Below are positions 28,726 through 38,225 of a stretch of DNA of 64,000 bases, in pieces. The translations under genes and the position numbers were made by a program. Source of the DNA: Limnobacter sp. 130 (lineage in GTDB: Bacteria > Pseudomonadota > Gammaproteobacteria > Burkholderiales > Burkholderiaceae_B); NCBI RefSeq assembly GCF_902506325.1, contig NZ_LR732333.1:1-64000 (forward strand). Direction: 5' to 3'. Each line of letters starts with the position of its first letter. Position 1 is the stretch's first letter. The notes below the pieces were generated by a model that was given only the letters and a program-made list of their open reading frames with translations, was not told the origin of the DNA and did not search any database.

Positions 28726-31491
28726 ATGATCACAGACACTCTGAAAAAGCTTTTTGGCAGCCGCAATGAACGGTTGTTGAAAACCTACCGTAAAACCGTC
28801 AACCAAATCAATGCACTAGAGCCAACCGTTCAGGCTTTGAGCGACGAGGCCTTGCGCGCAAAAACTGCCGAATTCAAAGAGCGCCTGGCCAAGGGCGATG
28901 CGCTGGAGAGCCTGTTGCCTGAAGCCTTCGCCGTTGTGCGCGAAGCCAGCGTGCGGGTGTTCGGCATGCGGCACTTCGATGTGCAGCTGATCGGCGGTAT
29001 GGCCCTGCATCAAGGCAAAATTTCAGAAATGCGAACCGGTGAGGGTAAAACACTGGTGGCGACCTTGCCAGCCTACCTCAACGCGCTGGAGGGCAAAGGT
29101 GTTCACGTGATCACCGTGAACGATTACCTGGCCTCTCGCGATGCTGCCTGGATGGGCAAGCTGTACGGCTTTCTGGGCTTGAGCGTGGGTTGCAACCTGT
29201 CAAGAATGCCGCATGACCAAAAGCAGACTGCATACGCATCGGACATCACCTACGGTACCAACAACGAATTCGGTTTTGATTACCTGCGCGACAATATGGT
29301 CTACAGCGTTGGCGAGCGTGTGCAGCGTGGGCTGAACTACGCGATCGTCGACGAGGTGGATTCAATTTTGATCGATGAGGCTCGCACGCCCTTGATCATC
29401 TCGGGCCCAGCCGATGATCACACCGAGATGTACCGCAAGCTGGACGGCTTGCCGAAGCAATTGGTGCGCATGCAAAGCGAACAAAAGCCTGGCGAAGAGG
29501 AAGTGCCGGGTGACTTTTATGTCGATGAGAAAGGTCACCAAATCCAGGTGAGCGAGACGGGCCACGAGAAGGCTGAGCAAATTCTGACCCAGATGGGATT
29601 GTTGCCAGAAGGTGCCAGCCTTTACGATGCGGCCAATATTTCATTGATGCACCATGTGATGGCTGCGTTGCGAGCTCACAATCTGTTCCATAAAGACCAG
29701 CACTATGTGGTCCAGAACGGCGAAGTAATCATCGTTGACGAATTCACCGGTCGCTTGATGCCAGGTCGCCGTTGGTCCGACGGCTTGCACCAGGCCGTGG
29801 AAGCCAAGGAAGGCGTTCGTATTCAGGCCGAGAACCAAACGCTGGCCTCAATCACGTTCCAGAATTACTTCCGCATGTACAAGAAGCTGTCTGGTATGAC
29901 CGGGACAGCCGACACAGAAGCGTTTGAATTCCAGTCCATTTACGGCCTGGAAACTGTACTGATTCCAACACACCGCCCTATTCAGCGCAAAGATTCACAA
30001 GACAAAATCTACAAAAGCGCCCGTGAAAAATACAACGCAATTCTTGAAGACATCAAGGACTGCTACGAGCGTGGCCAACCTGTGTTGGTGGGTACCACCT
30101 CCATCGAGAATTCCGAGCTGATCGCCAGTTTCCTCGAAAAAGAGAAGTTGCCCCACAATGTGCTGAATGCCAAGCAACACGAGCGAGAGGCCGAGATTGT
30201 GGCCCAGGCAGGACGCCCCAAAGCCATTACCATTGCAACCAACATGGCGGGTCGTGGTACCGACATTGTGCTGGGCGGTAACCTGGAACGTGAGCTTGCC
30301 GGCATTGAAAGCAACCCCGAAATTGACGAGGCCGCCAAGCCCGCCTTGATCGAGAAATCACGCGCCGAATGGAAGCTTCGCAATGAGGCTGTGTTGACCT
30401 CGGGCGGCTTGCATATTATTGGTTGCGAGCGCCACGAAAGCCGTCGAATTGACAACCAGTTGCGTGGTCGTGCCGGTCGCCAGGGCGACGCCGGTTCTTC
30501 GCGTTTTTACTTGTCGATGGAAGATCAGTTGCTGCGTATTTTTGCGGGTGACCGCGTACGCGCCATCATGGAACGACTGAAGCTGCCAGAAGGTGAAGCG
30601 ATTGAAGCGGGCATTGTGTCCCGTTCCATTGAGTCGGCCCAACGCAAAGTTGAAGGCCGCAACTTTGATATTCGCAAGCAATTGCTCGAATATGACGATG
30701 TCTCGAATGAACAGCGCAAGATTATTTATACGCAGCGCAATGAAATTCTGGAATCTGCTGAAATTCGCGAAACCATTGGCAACCTGCGCCACGGCGCTTT
30801 GGAAGCAGTGTTTCGCGAGTACATCCCTGAAGAGTCCGTAGAAGAGCAATGGGATCTGGAAGGCTTGGAGACCGTGCTGCGCAATGAGTATCACCTGGAA
30901 GCCAGCTTGCGCAAATGGCTGGAAGAGGATGCGAAAAGCTCGGACGAAGACTTCCTGAAGCGAATTCTTCAAATGGCCGATGAAATTTACGAAGCCAAAG
31001 TTCAGTTGGTCGGTGTGGATTCCTTTGCCAAGTTTGAAAAAACATTGTTGTTGCAAAGCATTGATACGCATTGGCGCGAACATTTGGCTGCACTGGATTA
31101 CCTGCGTCAGGGTATTCACTTGCGCGGCTATGCCCAGAAAAACCCCAAACAGGAATACAAGCGTGAAGCCTTTGAGTTGTTTGGTGCTTTGCTGAATCGC
31201 GTGCGCGATGAAGTGGCCAAAGTGCTGCTCACCGTGCGTGTTCAATCCGCCGAACAGGTTCAGCAGGCTGAGCAGCAGTTGGAGCAGCAAGCTTCGTCCC
31301 ATTTGGACAAGGTTCAGTATCAGCACGCCGAAGTAACAAGCGATGATGAGGATGTCTCGACAGGTGATGAACAGGGGGCAGCAGCTCCCGCCAACGTGCC
31401 ACGCCGCGTGAGTGAAAAAGTGGGCCGCAACGACCCTTGCCCGTGTGGTTCAGGCAGGAAGTACAAGCAGTGCCACGGAAAAATTGCCTAA
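28726..31491 (+). CDS. secA: Preprotein translocase ATPase SecA
   Basis: SecA is the motor that pushes unfolded preproteins through SecYEG. The Walker A motif [13 protein letters not shown] is at about 102-114, [15 protein letters not shown] is Walker B, and later blocks include [11 protein letters not shown] and [11 protein letters not shown]. The C-terminal SEC-C zinc finger is intact (C905, C907, C916, H917), preceded by a Gln-rich linker. This C-terminus normally binds SecB. The length of 921 aa is standard. Confidence 0.98.
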   Translation: MITDTLKKLFGSRNERLLKTYRKTVNQINALEPTVQALSDEALRAKTAEFKERLAKGDALESLLPEAFAVVREASVRVFGMRHFDVQLIGGMALHQGKISEMRTGEGKTLVATLPAYLNALEGKGVHVITVNDYLASRDAAWMGKLYGFLGLSVGCNLSRMPHDQKQTAYASDITYGTNNEFGFDYLRDNMVYSVGERVQRGLNYAIVDEVDSILIDEARTPLIISGPADDHTEMYRKLDGLPKQLVRMQSEQKPGEEEVPGDFYVDEKGHQIQVSETGHEKAEQILTQMGLLPEGASLYDAANISLMHHVMAALRAHNLFHKDQHYVVQNGEVIIVDEFTGRLMPGRRWSDGLHQAVEAKEGVRIQAENQTLASITFQNYFRMYKKLSGMTGTADTEAFEFQSIYGLETVLIPTHRPIQRKDSQDKIYKSAREKYNAILEDIKDCYERGQPVLVGTTSIENSELIASFLEKEKLPHNVLNAKQHEREAEIVAQAGRPKAITIATNMAGRGTDIVLGGNLERELAGIESNPEIDEAAKPALIEKSRAEWKLRNEAVLTSGGLHIIGCERHESRRIDNQLRGRAGRQGDAGSSRFYLSMEDQLLRIFAGDRVRAIMERLKLPEGEAIEAGIVSRSIESAQRKVEGRNFDIRKQLLEYDDVSNEQRKIIYTQRNEILESAEIRETIGNLRHGALEAVFREYIPEESVEEQWDLEGLETVLRNEYHLEASLRKWLEEDAKSSDEDFLKRILQMADEIYEAKVQLVGVDSFAKFEKTLLLQSIDTHWREHLAALDYLRQGIHLRGYAQKNPKQEYKREAFELFGALLNRVRDEVAKVLLTVRVQSAEQVQQAEQQLEQQASSHLDKVQYQHAEVTSDDEDVSTGDEQGAAAPANVPRRVSEKVGRNDPCPCGSGRKYKQCHGKIA

Positions 31492-31527
31492 TTGTATTGA
31501 AGTCAACGTGCCAGGGAGCCGACCGCC

Positions 31528-32757
31528 ATGCCCGTGAATTTGAATGTACCCTTAGCTGAATCACTGTTCCCCGTTGCCGGGCTGGACATGGGTTATGCCA
31601 TGGCCCAAATTCGCAAGCCCAACCGAAAGGATGTGTTGGTCGTGCGTGTGGCCGAAGGCAGCAGCGTGGCGGGGGTGTTTACAAAAAACCGTTTTTGCGC
31701 GGCTCCTGTGCAGGTGTGTCAAGCCAATTTGAAGGCTGGCAAAGGCATTCGTGCCCTGGTGGTGAACACCGGCTGTGCCAATGCAGGCACGGGTGAACGT
31801 GGATTGGCTGATGCGCGTGCAACCACCGCCAAAGTGGCTGAATTGCTGGGTGTGCAACCCGAGCAGGTGTTGGTGTTTTCAACCGGGGTTATTCTTGAAA
31901 ACCTGCCGATGGACCGTTTGCTGCTGGGCATTGATCAAGCCGTTGCCGGTTTGGGCAAAGCCGATTGGCTGGATGCAGCTACAGCCATCATGACCACCGA
32001 CACATTGCCCAAGGCAAGCAGCCGCAAATTGAAAGTGGGTTCCGGTGAAATTTCAATCACCGGTGTGTCCAAAGGGGCTGGCATGATCCGCCCCAATATG
32101 GCGACCATGCTGGGCTATTTGGCCACCGATGCGACCGTTGCACAGCCTGTGCTGGACAAGTGGACCACCGCGATGGCAGATGCCTCGTTCAATCGAATTA
32201 CGATCGATGGCGACACATCAACGAACGACAGTTTTGTGGTCATTGCCACGGGTAAAAGCAAGGCCGTGAATATTCAAACCGGTAATGAGCCTGAAGCCGC
32301 AGCCGTGTTCGAAGCATTAAAAGCTGAATCGATCAAGCTGGCCCAGGCGATTGTGCGCGATGGTGAAGGCGCCACCAAATTCATTACGGTGAAGGTGGAG
32401 CAGGCCGGTAACGAAGACGAAGCCTTGAAAGTGGCCTATGCAATTGGCCATTCGCCCTTGGTGAAAACCGCATTCTTTGCATCGGACCCCAACCTTGGTC
32501 GCATTTTGGCAGCGGTAGGGTATGCAGGCATTGATGATCTGGATCAAACAAAAATTCAACTTTATTTGGGCGATGTGTATGTGGCCCAAAATGGCGGTCG
32601 CCATCCGGACTACCGGGAAGAGCAAGGCCAGGCCGTGATGAACGACGCTGAAATTACCGTGCGTGTTCAGTTGGGGCGTGGCGATGCCAGTACCACGGTG
32701 TGGACTACCGATTTTTCGCATGAGTACGTCACCATCAATGCGGACTACCGCAGTTAA
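31528..32757 (+). CDS. argJ: Bifunctional ornithine acetyltransferase / N-acetylglutamate synthase
   Basis: ArgJ transfers the acetyl group from N-acetylornithine to glutamate in the cyclic arginine pathway. The precursor cuts itself at the Ala-Thr bond in RPNMATMLG (Thr193), which becomes the N-terminal nucleophile of the beta chain. Other blocks are [28 protein letters not shown] and the C-terminal [11 protein letters not shown]. The length of 409 aa is typical. Confidence 0.96.
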   Translation: MPVNLNVPLAESLFPVAGLDMGYAMAQIRKPNRKDVLVVRVAEGSSVAGVFTKNRFCAAPVQVCQANLKAGKGIRALVVNTGCANAGTGERGLADARATTAKVAELLGVQPEQVLVFSTGVILENLPMDRLLLGIDQAVAGLGKADWLDAATAIMTTDTLPKASSRKLKVGSGEISITGVSKGAGMIRPNMATMLGYLATDATVAQPVLDKWTTAMADASFNRITIDGDTSTNDSFVVIATGKSKAVNIQTGNEPEAAAVFEALKAESIKLAQAIVRDGEGATKFITVKVEQAGNEDEALKVAYAIGHSPLVKTAFFASDPNLGRILAAVGYAGIDDLDQTKIQLYLGDVYVAQNGGRHPDYREEQGQAVMNDAEITVRVQLGRGDASTTVWTTDFSHEYVTINADYRS

Positions 32758-32770
32758 GCGCGGCTGAACC

Positions 32771-33637
32771 ATGAGCACCCAACACAACGATAGCAAGGCC
32801 ATTCTTGAGCAACTTGGCCGAATCGCTCAGGCCTTGGAACAGGGGGTGATGAAAGCCCCGAATAACTGGAATGCCTCCACGGCATTCCGCTTGCACCACC
32901 GGGCTGGTCAATTGCGCCTTGAGCCTGTAAAAACAGTCGAATCGTTGGATGCCGCTGTGCTCAAGAATATTGGCCCGCAGCTAGAAAAGGTCGACCAGAA
33001 CACCCACCAGTTTGTGAAAGGCCTGCCCGCCAACAATGTGTTGTTGACCGGTGCGCGTGGCACAGGCAAATCCAGTTTGGTGCGTGCCATGTTGAGCCGC
33101 TATGCACCACAGGGTTTGCGGCTGATCGAAGTGGACAAGTCTGATCTACTGTTTTTGCAAGACGTGGTGGATTTGGTCAATGGCCGGCCTGAACGCTTCA
33201 TTGTGTTTTGCGACGATCTTTCTTTCGAGGAAGGTGAGGCTGGTTACAAAGCATTGAAAAGCGTGCTGGATGGTTCGATTGCCGGTACTTCCGACAACGT
33301 ACTGATCTACGCCACGTCCAACCGCCGCCATTTGCTGCCGCAAATGATGAAAGACAACCTTCAAACCCAACACTTGGACAACGGCGAAATTCGCCCAGCC
33401 GAGGGCATTGAAGAAAAGGTTTCTTTGTCCGACCGTTTTGGTGTGTGGGTTTCATTTCATGCATTCAACCAGGATGAATACCTGGCGGCTGTGCAAGTGT
33501 GGCTGGAGCATTTCAACATGCCATACACCGACGAAGCTCGTCATATCGCGCTTCGCTGGACCATTGAGCGCGGCAGCCGCAGCGGTCGCCTGGCTTACCA
33601 GTTTGCCAAGCACTGGGCAGGCTCCAAAGGTTTGTGA
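32771..33637 (+). CDS. DUF815 family AAA-type ATPase
   Basis: The 288-aa protein has a Walker A loop TGARGTGKSSLV (about 93-104), Walker B FIVFCDDLSF, and YATSNRRHL as the sensor region, all typical of the DUF815 family of uncharacterised P-loop ATPases. No membrane segment is present. It lies between argJ and the Nudix fusion gene, overlapping the latter by 4 bp (GTGA), an arrangement common in Burkholderiales. The partner and function are unknown. Confidence 0.88.
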   Translation: MSTQHNDSKAILEQLGRIAQALEQGVMKAPNNWNASTAFRLHHRAGQLRLEPVKTVESLDAAVLKNIGPQLEKVDQNTHQFVKGLPANNVLLTGARGTGKSSLVRAMLSRYAPQGLRLIEVDKSDLLFLQDVVDLVNGRPERFIVFCDDLSFEEGEAGYKALKSVLDGSIAGTSDNVLIYATSNRRHLLPQMMKDNLQTQHLDNGEIRPAEGIEEKVSLSDRFGVWVSFHAFNQDEYLAAVQVWLEHFNMPYTDEARHIALRWTIERGSRSGRLAYQFAKHWAGSKGL

Positions 33638-34605
33638 GCCGAGTTGAGGGTACGCACTTGAAACCCAGAATCGACGTTGCCGTGGCCGTGGTCTTCAATG
33701 CCAAAGGCCAGGTGCTGTGGGGTTGTCGGCCAGAAGGAAAGCCTTATGCCGGTTACTGGGAGTTCCCCGGCGGCAAGGTTGAGCCTGATGAAACAGTGTG
33801 GCAAGCCCTTGTACGTGAGTTAAAGGAAGAACTGGACATCACCGCGAAGGAAGGTGGCCCGTGGTTCCGCATTGAACACGATTACGAGCACGCCAATGTG
33901 CGTTTGCATTTGTACCGCGTGTGGCGTTTTGAAGGCACACCCAAATCGCTTGAGCAGCAGCAATTCACTTGGGCCAGTCTTGACAGTTCAGATCTTTCCC
34001 CGATTTTGCCTGCGACCGAACCCCTTTTGCCTAAATTGGCTCAGCCCACGGCAATGGCGTTGAGCAATTACGAGGCTGGGTTCGAGGCCTGTGTCAAACG
34101 GTTGGAACAAGCCTTGAGCGTCAACAGGGTGCCAGTTTATGTTCAATTTCGAGAGAAGCAGTTGAACGGGGATGTTCTGATTCAGGCATTCGAACACTGT
34201 TACAGCCTGTGTCAGAAAACCGGGCAGGCGATGCTGTTGAATTCCGATACCTGGTTAAACCTCCGAGAACATCTGGATAACTTGCCATGCCCGCTGCATT
34301 TGACGCAAGCGCATTTGCTGTCCGGTCAGTTTCAGGATTTGCAATGTGCCGGTGCGTCTGTGCATGATGCAGACAGTCTGCGAATTGCCTTCGATCGTGG
34401 CTTGAGTTACGCCGTGTTGGGTGCGGTGAAGCAAACCGCTTCGCATCCCGGGCAGCCTGGTTTGGGCTGGGCACAATTTCTTGAAATGGCTCAAGCTGCG
34501 CGTTTGCCGGTGTTTGCAATTGGTGGTTTGGGTTGGGAAGATATGTGCGACGCCCGTTTGCACGGCGCGCACGGTATTGCCATGCTAAGCCAGTTCAAGG
34601 CTTAG
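33634..34605 (+). CDS. Nudix hydrolase (MutT type) fused to a thiamine-phosphate-synthase-like domain
   Basis: Residues 12-135 form a Nudix domain with the box GGKVEPDETVWQALVRELKEEL at about 47-68 and the MutT-like WEFPGGK. Residues about 150-323 form a TIM-barrel TenI/ThiE-like domain ending in VFAIGGLGWEDMCDARLHGAHGIAML. The first part should clean oxidised nucleotides such as 8-oxo-dGTP. The role of the second is unknown, and it probably lacks true ThiE activity because the usual phosphate-binding set is incomplete. The start is GTG 33634, translationally coupled to the DUF815 gene. Confidence 0.85.
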   Translation: MSRVEGTHLKPRIDVAVAVVFNAKGQVLWGCRPEGKPYAGYWEFPGGKVEPDETVWQALVRELKEELDITAKEGGPWFRIEHDYEHANVRLHLYRVWRFEGTPKSLEQQQFTWASLDSSDLSPILPATEPLLPKLAQPTAMALSNYEAGFEACVKRLEQALSVNRVPVYVQFREKQLNGDVLIQAFEHCYSLCQKTGQAMLLNSDTWLNLREHLDNLPCPLHLTQAHLLSGQFQDLQCAGASVHDADSLRIAFDRGLSYAVLGAVKQTASHPGQPGLGWAQFLEMAQAARLPVFAIGGLGWEDMCDARLHGAHGIAMLSQFKA

Positions 34606-34614
34606 GGCTTGGCA

Positions 34615-35424
34615 TTACAAATTACACAGTCTGATTTTGAGTTCGATCGGTTCCAGGTAGGGGTTGTTTTTGCTGACCCCGTTGGCGTTCGGAATATTGA
34701 AGCGAATCCACAGCATGTATTTGTTGGCGCTGAACTCGGGCACAACTTCAAGCTCGCTAGGTAAATCAACCCGTAACAGCTGAAATGTTTTGCCGCTCAT
34801 TTGTTGCGTGTAGTTACCTTGCTCGGCCGTGACCGCACTCATTTCACCGCTGTGGCGCAGTATTTTCAATACCAACTCAATAGCTTTGGCCAGGGGACGC
34901 ATGGGTTCAAACCAAGCCTCCATGTCGACTCGGCGTGCCTGGGCAGATCGGGATTGCCAGCGGTGGTAGCCTGGCAAATCAAATTCACAAACACCGCCTG
35001 GTATGGAGCAACGGCTGCGAATAATCATGAGGAACTCGTTGTCACGCAGGTGATAGCCAAGCCTGCCATTGCATTGGTTTAGCTGAGTCGCGGTTGAATC
35101 AATGCTCGCGAGCGTTTCTTCGAGCATGTTGCGGTCAACACCTGGGTGGCCACGAAATTGCACCAGCGATGCGCGTTGCCGGTCAAGTTCTTGAAGCAAA
35201 TCGCTTTTCAAGTCGGCTCTTGAGCCTACTTCAATGATTTCAAACAGGGTGAGCAGCGCGGTGTGATGGTCCAGGCGATGGTCCTGAGACATGAAAAAGC
35301 CAAACTTGGCGAATAAATCTTCAAGGCGCAACAGCGTGCGAATTCTCTCGTTGAGTGGAAACTCGTAAGTGGTGATTTGAGTGACCTGATTGGTGGTCTG
35401 TTGTTCGTCTGTAACTTGAGTCAC
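34615..35424 (-). CDS. zapD: Cell division protein ZapD (DUF1342)
   Basis: ZapD cross-links FtsZ filaments by binding the FtsZ C-terminal peptide. The conserved N-terminus YEFPLNERIRTLLRLEDLF is followed by RADLKSDLLQELDRQR, a central GRLGYHLRDNEFLMII and a C-terminal beta-rich region. No ATG is available near the family start. GTG 35424 gives about 270 aa with 20 extra residues; TTG 35487 is the farther alternative. It follows coaE on the same strand, the usual coaE-zapD pairing of beta- and gammaproteobacteria. Confidence 0.9.
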   Translation of the reverse strand: MTQVTDEQQTTNQVTQITTYEFPLNERIRTLLRLEDLFAKFGFFMSQDHRLDHHTALLTLFEIIEVGSRADLKSDLLQELDRQRASLVQFRGHPGVDRNMLEETLASIDSTATQLNQCNGRLGYHLRDNEFLMIIRSRCSIPGGVCEFDLPGYHRWQSRSAQARRVDMEAWFEPMRPLAKAIELVLKILRHSGEMSAVTAEQGNYTQQMSGKTFQLLRVDLPSELEVVPEFSANKYMLWIRFNIPNANGVSKNNPYLEPIELKIRLCNL

Positions 35425-35496
35425 CGAGCCATCGCAATTAAAAGGAACATCAGGTGTGATTGTGGCGCACCTGTGGTTTTCATGCAAATAGCAAGG

Positions 35497-36123
35497 TCAC
35501 TTTTGCGCTTTTTTTATTAATTTTTGGTGCATAAAGTCGATTTTTTCGATCAATTCGGGTAGCTCGCCTTTGTTTTCGATCACCTGCGTTGCTCCCGCCA
35601 GTCGTGTCTCTCGTGTGGCCTGGTTTTGCATGACCGCGCGCACCTGAGCTTCCGGCCAGCCATTGCGTTGAATGACGCGTTGAACTTGTTTCTCTACAGG
35701 GCAGTCCACCACGACAATTTCGTCCATTAGCTCACCCCAGCCGCCTTTCTCAAACAGCAGTGGCACCACCAATACAAAGTATATGGGGGCACCCGCGTCG
35801 AGTTGTTGTTGAACAAGCTGGCGAATTTTTGGGTGAAGAATTTTTTCAAGCGCCTGGCGCTTTTCTGGTTCTTTGAACACCAATGCCCGCATGTGGTCTC
35901 GGTTCATGCTGCCATCGGGACGCAGGGCCTCGTTGCCAAATGCGCGTTGTATGTCGGGTATGGCCAGTCCCCCCGTTTTTGTCAGGCTGTGGGCGATTTC
36001 ATCGGTGTCGATGACCGTGGCCCCCAGTGCTTGAAGCCGGTCGGAAACCGCTGTTTTCCCTGAACCGATTCCACCTGTCAGGCCAACTACCAGTTGTTTG
36101 GGTTTTTTTAAGGCGATGTGCAT
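35497..36123 (-). CDS. coaE: Dephospho-CoA kinase
   Basis: CoaE performs the last step of coenzyme A synthesis. The P-loop GLTGGIGSGKTAVSD (about 14-28) binds ATP, and DTDEIAH and VPLLFEKGGW are conserved substrate-site blocks. The length of 208 aa is standard. It lies 7 bp downstream of pilD, so it is probably expressed with the pilus genes, an arrangement shared with Pseudomonas and Neisseria relatives. Confidence 0.95.
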   Translation of the reverse strand: MHIALKKPKQLVVGLTGGIGSGKTAVSDRLQALGATVIDTDEIAHSLTKTGGLAIPDIQRAFGNEALRPDGSMNRDHMRALVFKEPEKRQALEKILHPKIRQLVQQQLDAGAPIYFVLVVPLLFEKGGWGELMDEIVVVDCPVEKQVQRVIQRNGWPEAQVRAVMQNQATRETRLAGATQVIENKGELPELIEKIDFMHQKLIKKAQK

Positions 36124-36130
36124 GGTTTGC

Positions 36131-36970
36131 TTAAATCCATTTGGTCAGGTCAAAGCCTGCCATCCACGCCAACGCACCCATTACCAGGCAGGGGCCAAAG
36201 GGAAACGCATCGGTTTTTTTCTTTCCGCGAATGGTTTGAATGATCAGGCCAAACACAATGCCCGAAACCGAGGCAAACAACACCACGCTGAACAGCGATG
36301 TAAAGCCCAGCCAGGCACCGATCGCTGCCAGTAATTTGAAATCGCCGTAGCCCATGCCTTCTTTGCCGGTTGCCAGCTTGAACAGCTGATAAATCAGCCA
36401 CAAAACAAGGTAGCCCAGTGCCGCACCCGATACGGCGCTGGCCAGCGGCACAAATGCGAAGAAAAGGTTGAACAGCAAACCGGCCCACAACAAGGGTAGC
36501 GTAATGCTGTCTGGCAACAGGTAAGTATCAAGGTCGATAAGCGCCAATACCAACAAGCTGGCCGCAAACACCATGAGGGCAAGGCCCACAACGCCGGGAG
36601 GATTGAGCCAGGCAATCGCCAGGAAGAGGCCGCCACACAACAGTTCAACCACTGGGTAGCGCATGGAGATTTGGCTTGAGCAATGGCCACATTTGCCACG
36701 CAACAACAGGTAAGAAAGCACCGGAATGTTGTGCCAGGCCTTCAGTGGGGTTTTGCAGGCGGGGCAATGGGATGCGGGCAGAAACAGGTTGAAGCGCGGA
36801 AATTCCTCGGGCTCGCGACCTTGAGCCTCGGCAAGGTCTGCGTCCCATGCGCGTTGCATCATGATGGGTAATCGGTGGGCCACTACATTGAGCAACGACC
36901 CGATACACAGTCCCAACAGTGCGCTAAGCGCCAGCCATTGGGCGGGCTCCAAACCATTCAGTGCGGTCAA
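36131..36970 (-). CDS. pilD: Prepilin leader peptidase / N-methyltransferase
   Basis: PilD cuts the leader of type IV prepilins and methylates the new N-terminus in the inner membrane. The N-terminal cytoplasmic domain has the zinc-type cysteine pairs CPACKTP and GKCGHC around WHNIPVLSYLLLRG. The peptidase aspartates are in ALIDLDTYLLPD and the GxGD-type MGYGDFKLL. About eight membrane segments are present. The start is placed at TTG 36970, which overlaps the pilC stop as TTGA and gives 280 aa; further upstream residues have no PilD character. Confidence 0.93.
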   Translation of the reverse strand: MTALNGLEPAQWLALSALLGLCIGSLLNVVAHRLPIMMQRAWDADLAEAQGREPEEFPRFNLFLPASHCPACKTPLKAWHNIPVLSYLLLRGKCGHCSSQISMRYPVVELLCGGLFLAIAWLNPPGVVGLALMVFAASLLVLALIDLDTYLLPDSITLPLLWAGLLFNLFFAFVPLASAVSGAALGYLVLWLIYQLFKLATGKEGMGYGDFKLLAAIGAWLGFTSLFSVVLFASVSGIVFGLIIQTIRGKKKTDAFPFGPCLVMGALAWMAGFDLTKWI

Positions 36971-38205
36971 ACAATGTCTCCCATATTGAAGATCGGCATG
37001 TACATGCCCACAATCAGCACGCCCACCAGTATGCCAATAATGCACATAATCATGGGCTCCATCACGGTGGACAGTGTATCCACTTTGTCATCCAGGTTGG
37101 TCTCATACTGATTGGCCAAGCGTTCCAGCATCGAGTCCATTCTTCCTGATTCTTCGCCAATGCGAATCATCTGGATGGATTCTGGCGGAAAAAGCCGACT
37201 GCCTTCCATGCTGTCTGAAACCCGGGCGCCCGAGGCCACGGCTTGTCGTATTTCAAGGGTGGCGTCCTGAAAACTTTGAATCTGAGACACGCTGGCCACC
37301 GACTCCAATGCAGAGGTAATCGGCACGCCCGATGCGCTCAAAGTGGCAAACGTGCGTGTCCAGCGGGCATGGACCGCTGTTTTCATCAGATCGCCGATAA
37401 GCGGCATGCGCAACAGAAGAATGTCCATGGCGTTCTTGAATCTTTGATTGCGACGGTACATTTGTAACAGGCTGTATATTCCCAGTGCCAAAGCGCCGAG
37501 CACAATCAATCCGTATTCCTGAAGAAAGTCGGAGGCTTTCAACAAGATGGTGGTGAGCAACGGCAGTTCGGCGTTGAACTGGGAGTAAATGGACTTGAAC
37601 GAGGGCAGCACAAACAGCAACATGCCCACGGTGACCCCAATGGCCACCAGCACCACAATGCTTGGGTAGATCATTGCCTTGCGAACCTTTTGCCGAATGC
37701 GCAAGGTTTTTTCAATGTGGGTGGCCAAGCGACCCAATGCTGTATCCAGTTCACCGGCATTTTCACCCGCGGCCAGTGTGTTGCAGAACAAATTGTCGAA
37801 ACAGCGGGGATGCTTGCGCATGGCTTCGCTCAGTTTCAAGCCGCTTTCTACGTCGGCGCGAATGGCTCTAACCACAGTTTGAATGGCTCGTTTGGATTTG
37901 CTGGTCATGCCGCCAGCAATCAAACCGAGACTTTGCCCCAGGGGTACGCCCGACTGGATCATTACGGCCAGTTGCCTGACAAAAGAGGCCACCATGACCA
38001 GTTGAATATTGCTGCCTGTGTAGGGTTTGGCTTTTCGAAGCGAACTGGCCTTGACCCCCTGCCGGCTGAGTTGGTAGCGGGCGTGGTCAATTGATTTGGC
38101 TCTGATTTCACCTGACCGGGCCTTTTGTGCCTTGCCTTTGGGTTTCTCCGTCCACAGAAAAAGCAGCTCCCCGGAAGGGGATTTTTCTCTCAGGTTTGCA
38201 TTCAT
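36967..38205 (-). CDS. pilC: Type IV pilus inner-membrane platform protein PilC
   Basis: PilC is the polytopic platform on which the PilB motor acts. Two T2SSF domains are visible, roughly residues 65-190 and 270-395. The first has FVRQLAVMIQSGVPLGQSL and GLKLSEAMRKHP; the second has WTRTFATLSASGVPI, GARVSDSM and RIGEESGRMDSML. Three hydrophobic segments lie around 165-190, 215-240 and at the C-terminus. ATG 38205 gives 412 aa. It lies between pilB and pilD on one transcript. Confidence 0.95.
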   Translation of the reverse strand: MNANLREKSPSGELLFLWTEKPKGKAQKARSGEIRAKSIDHARYQLSRQGVKASSLRKAKPYTGSNIQLVMVASFVRQLAVMIQSGVPLGQSLGLIAGGMTSKSKRAIQTVVRAIRADVESGLKLSEAMRKHPRCFDNLFCNTLAAGENAGELDTALGRLATHIEKTLRIRQKVRKAMIYPSIVVLVAIGVTVGMLLFVLPSFKSIYSQFNAELPLLTTILLKASDFLQEYGLIVLGALALGIYSLLQMYRRNQRFKNAMDILLLRMPLIGDLMKTAVHARWTRTFATLSASGVPITSALESVASVSQIQSFQDATLEIRQAVASGARVSDSMEGSRLFPPESIQMIRIGEESGRMDSMLERLANQYETNLDDKVDTLSTVMEPMIMCIIGILVGVLIVGMYMPIFNMGDIV

Positions 38206-38225
38206 TGTGCGCGCTCGCAAGCAGA

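Noticed and set aside
30358-31326. A 322-codon minus-strand frame inside secA
   Set aside because: Hydrophobic and Phe/Gln-rich mirror of secA codons, with no ribosome-binding site or recognisable motif.
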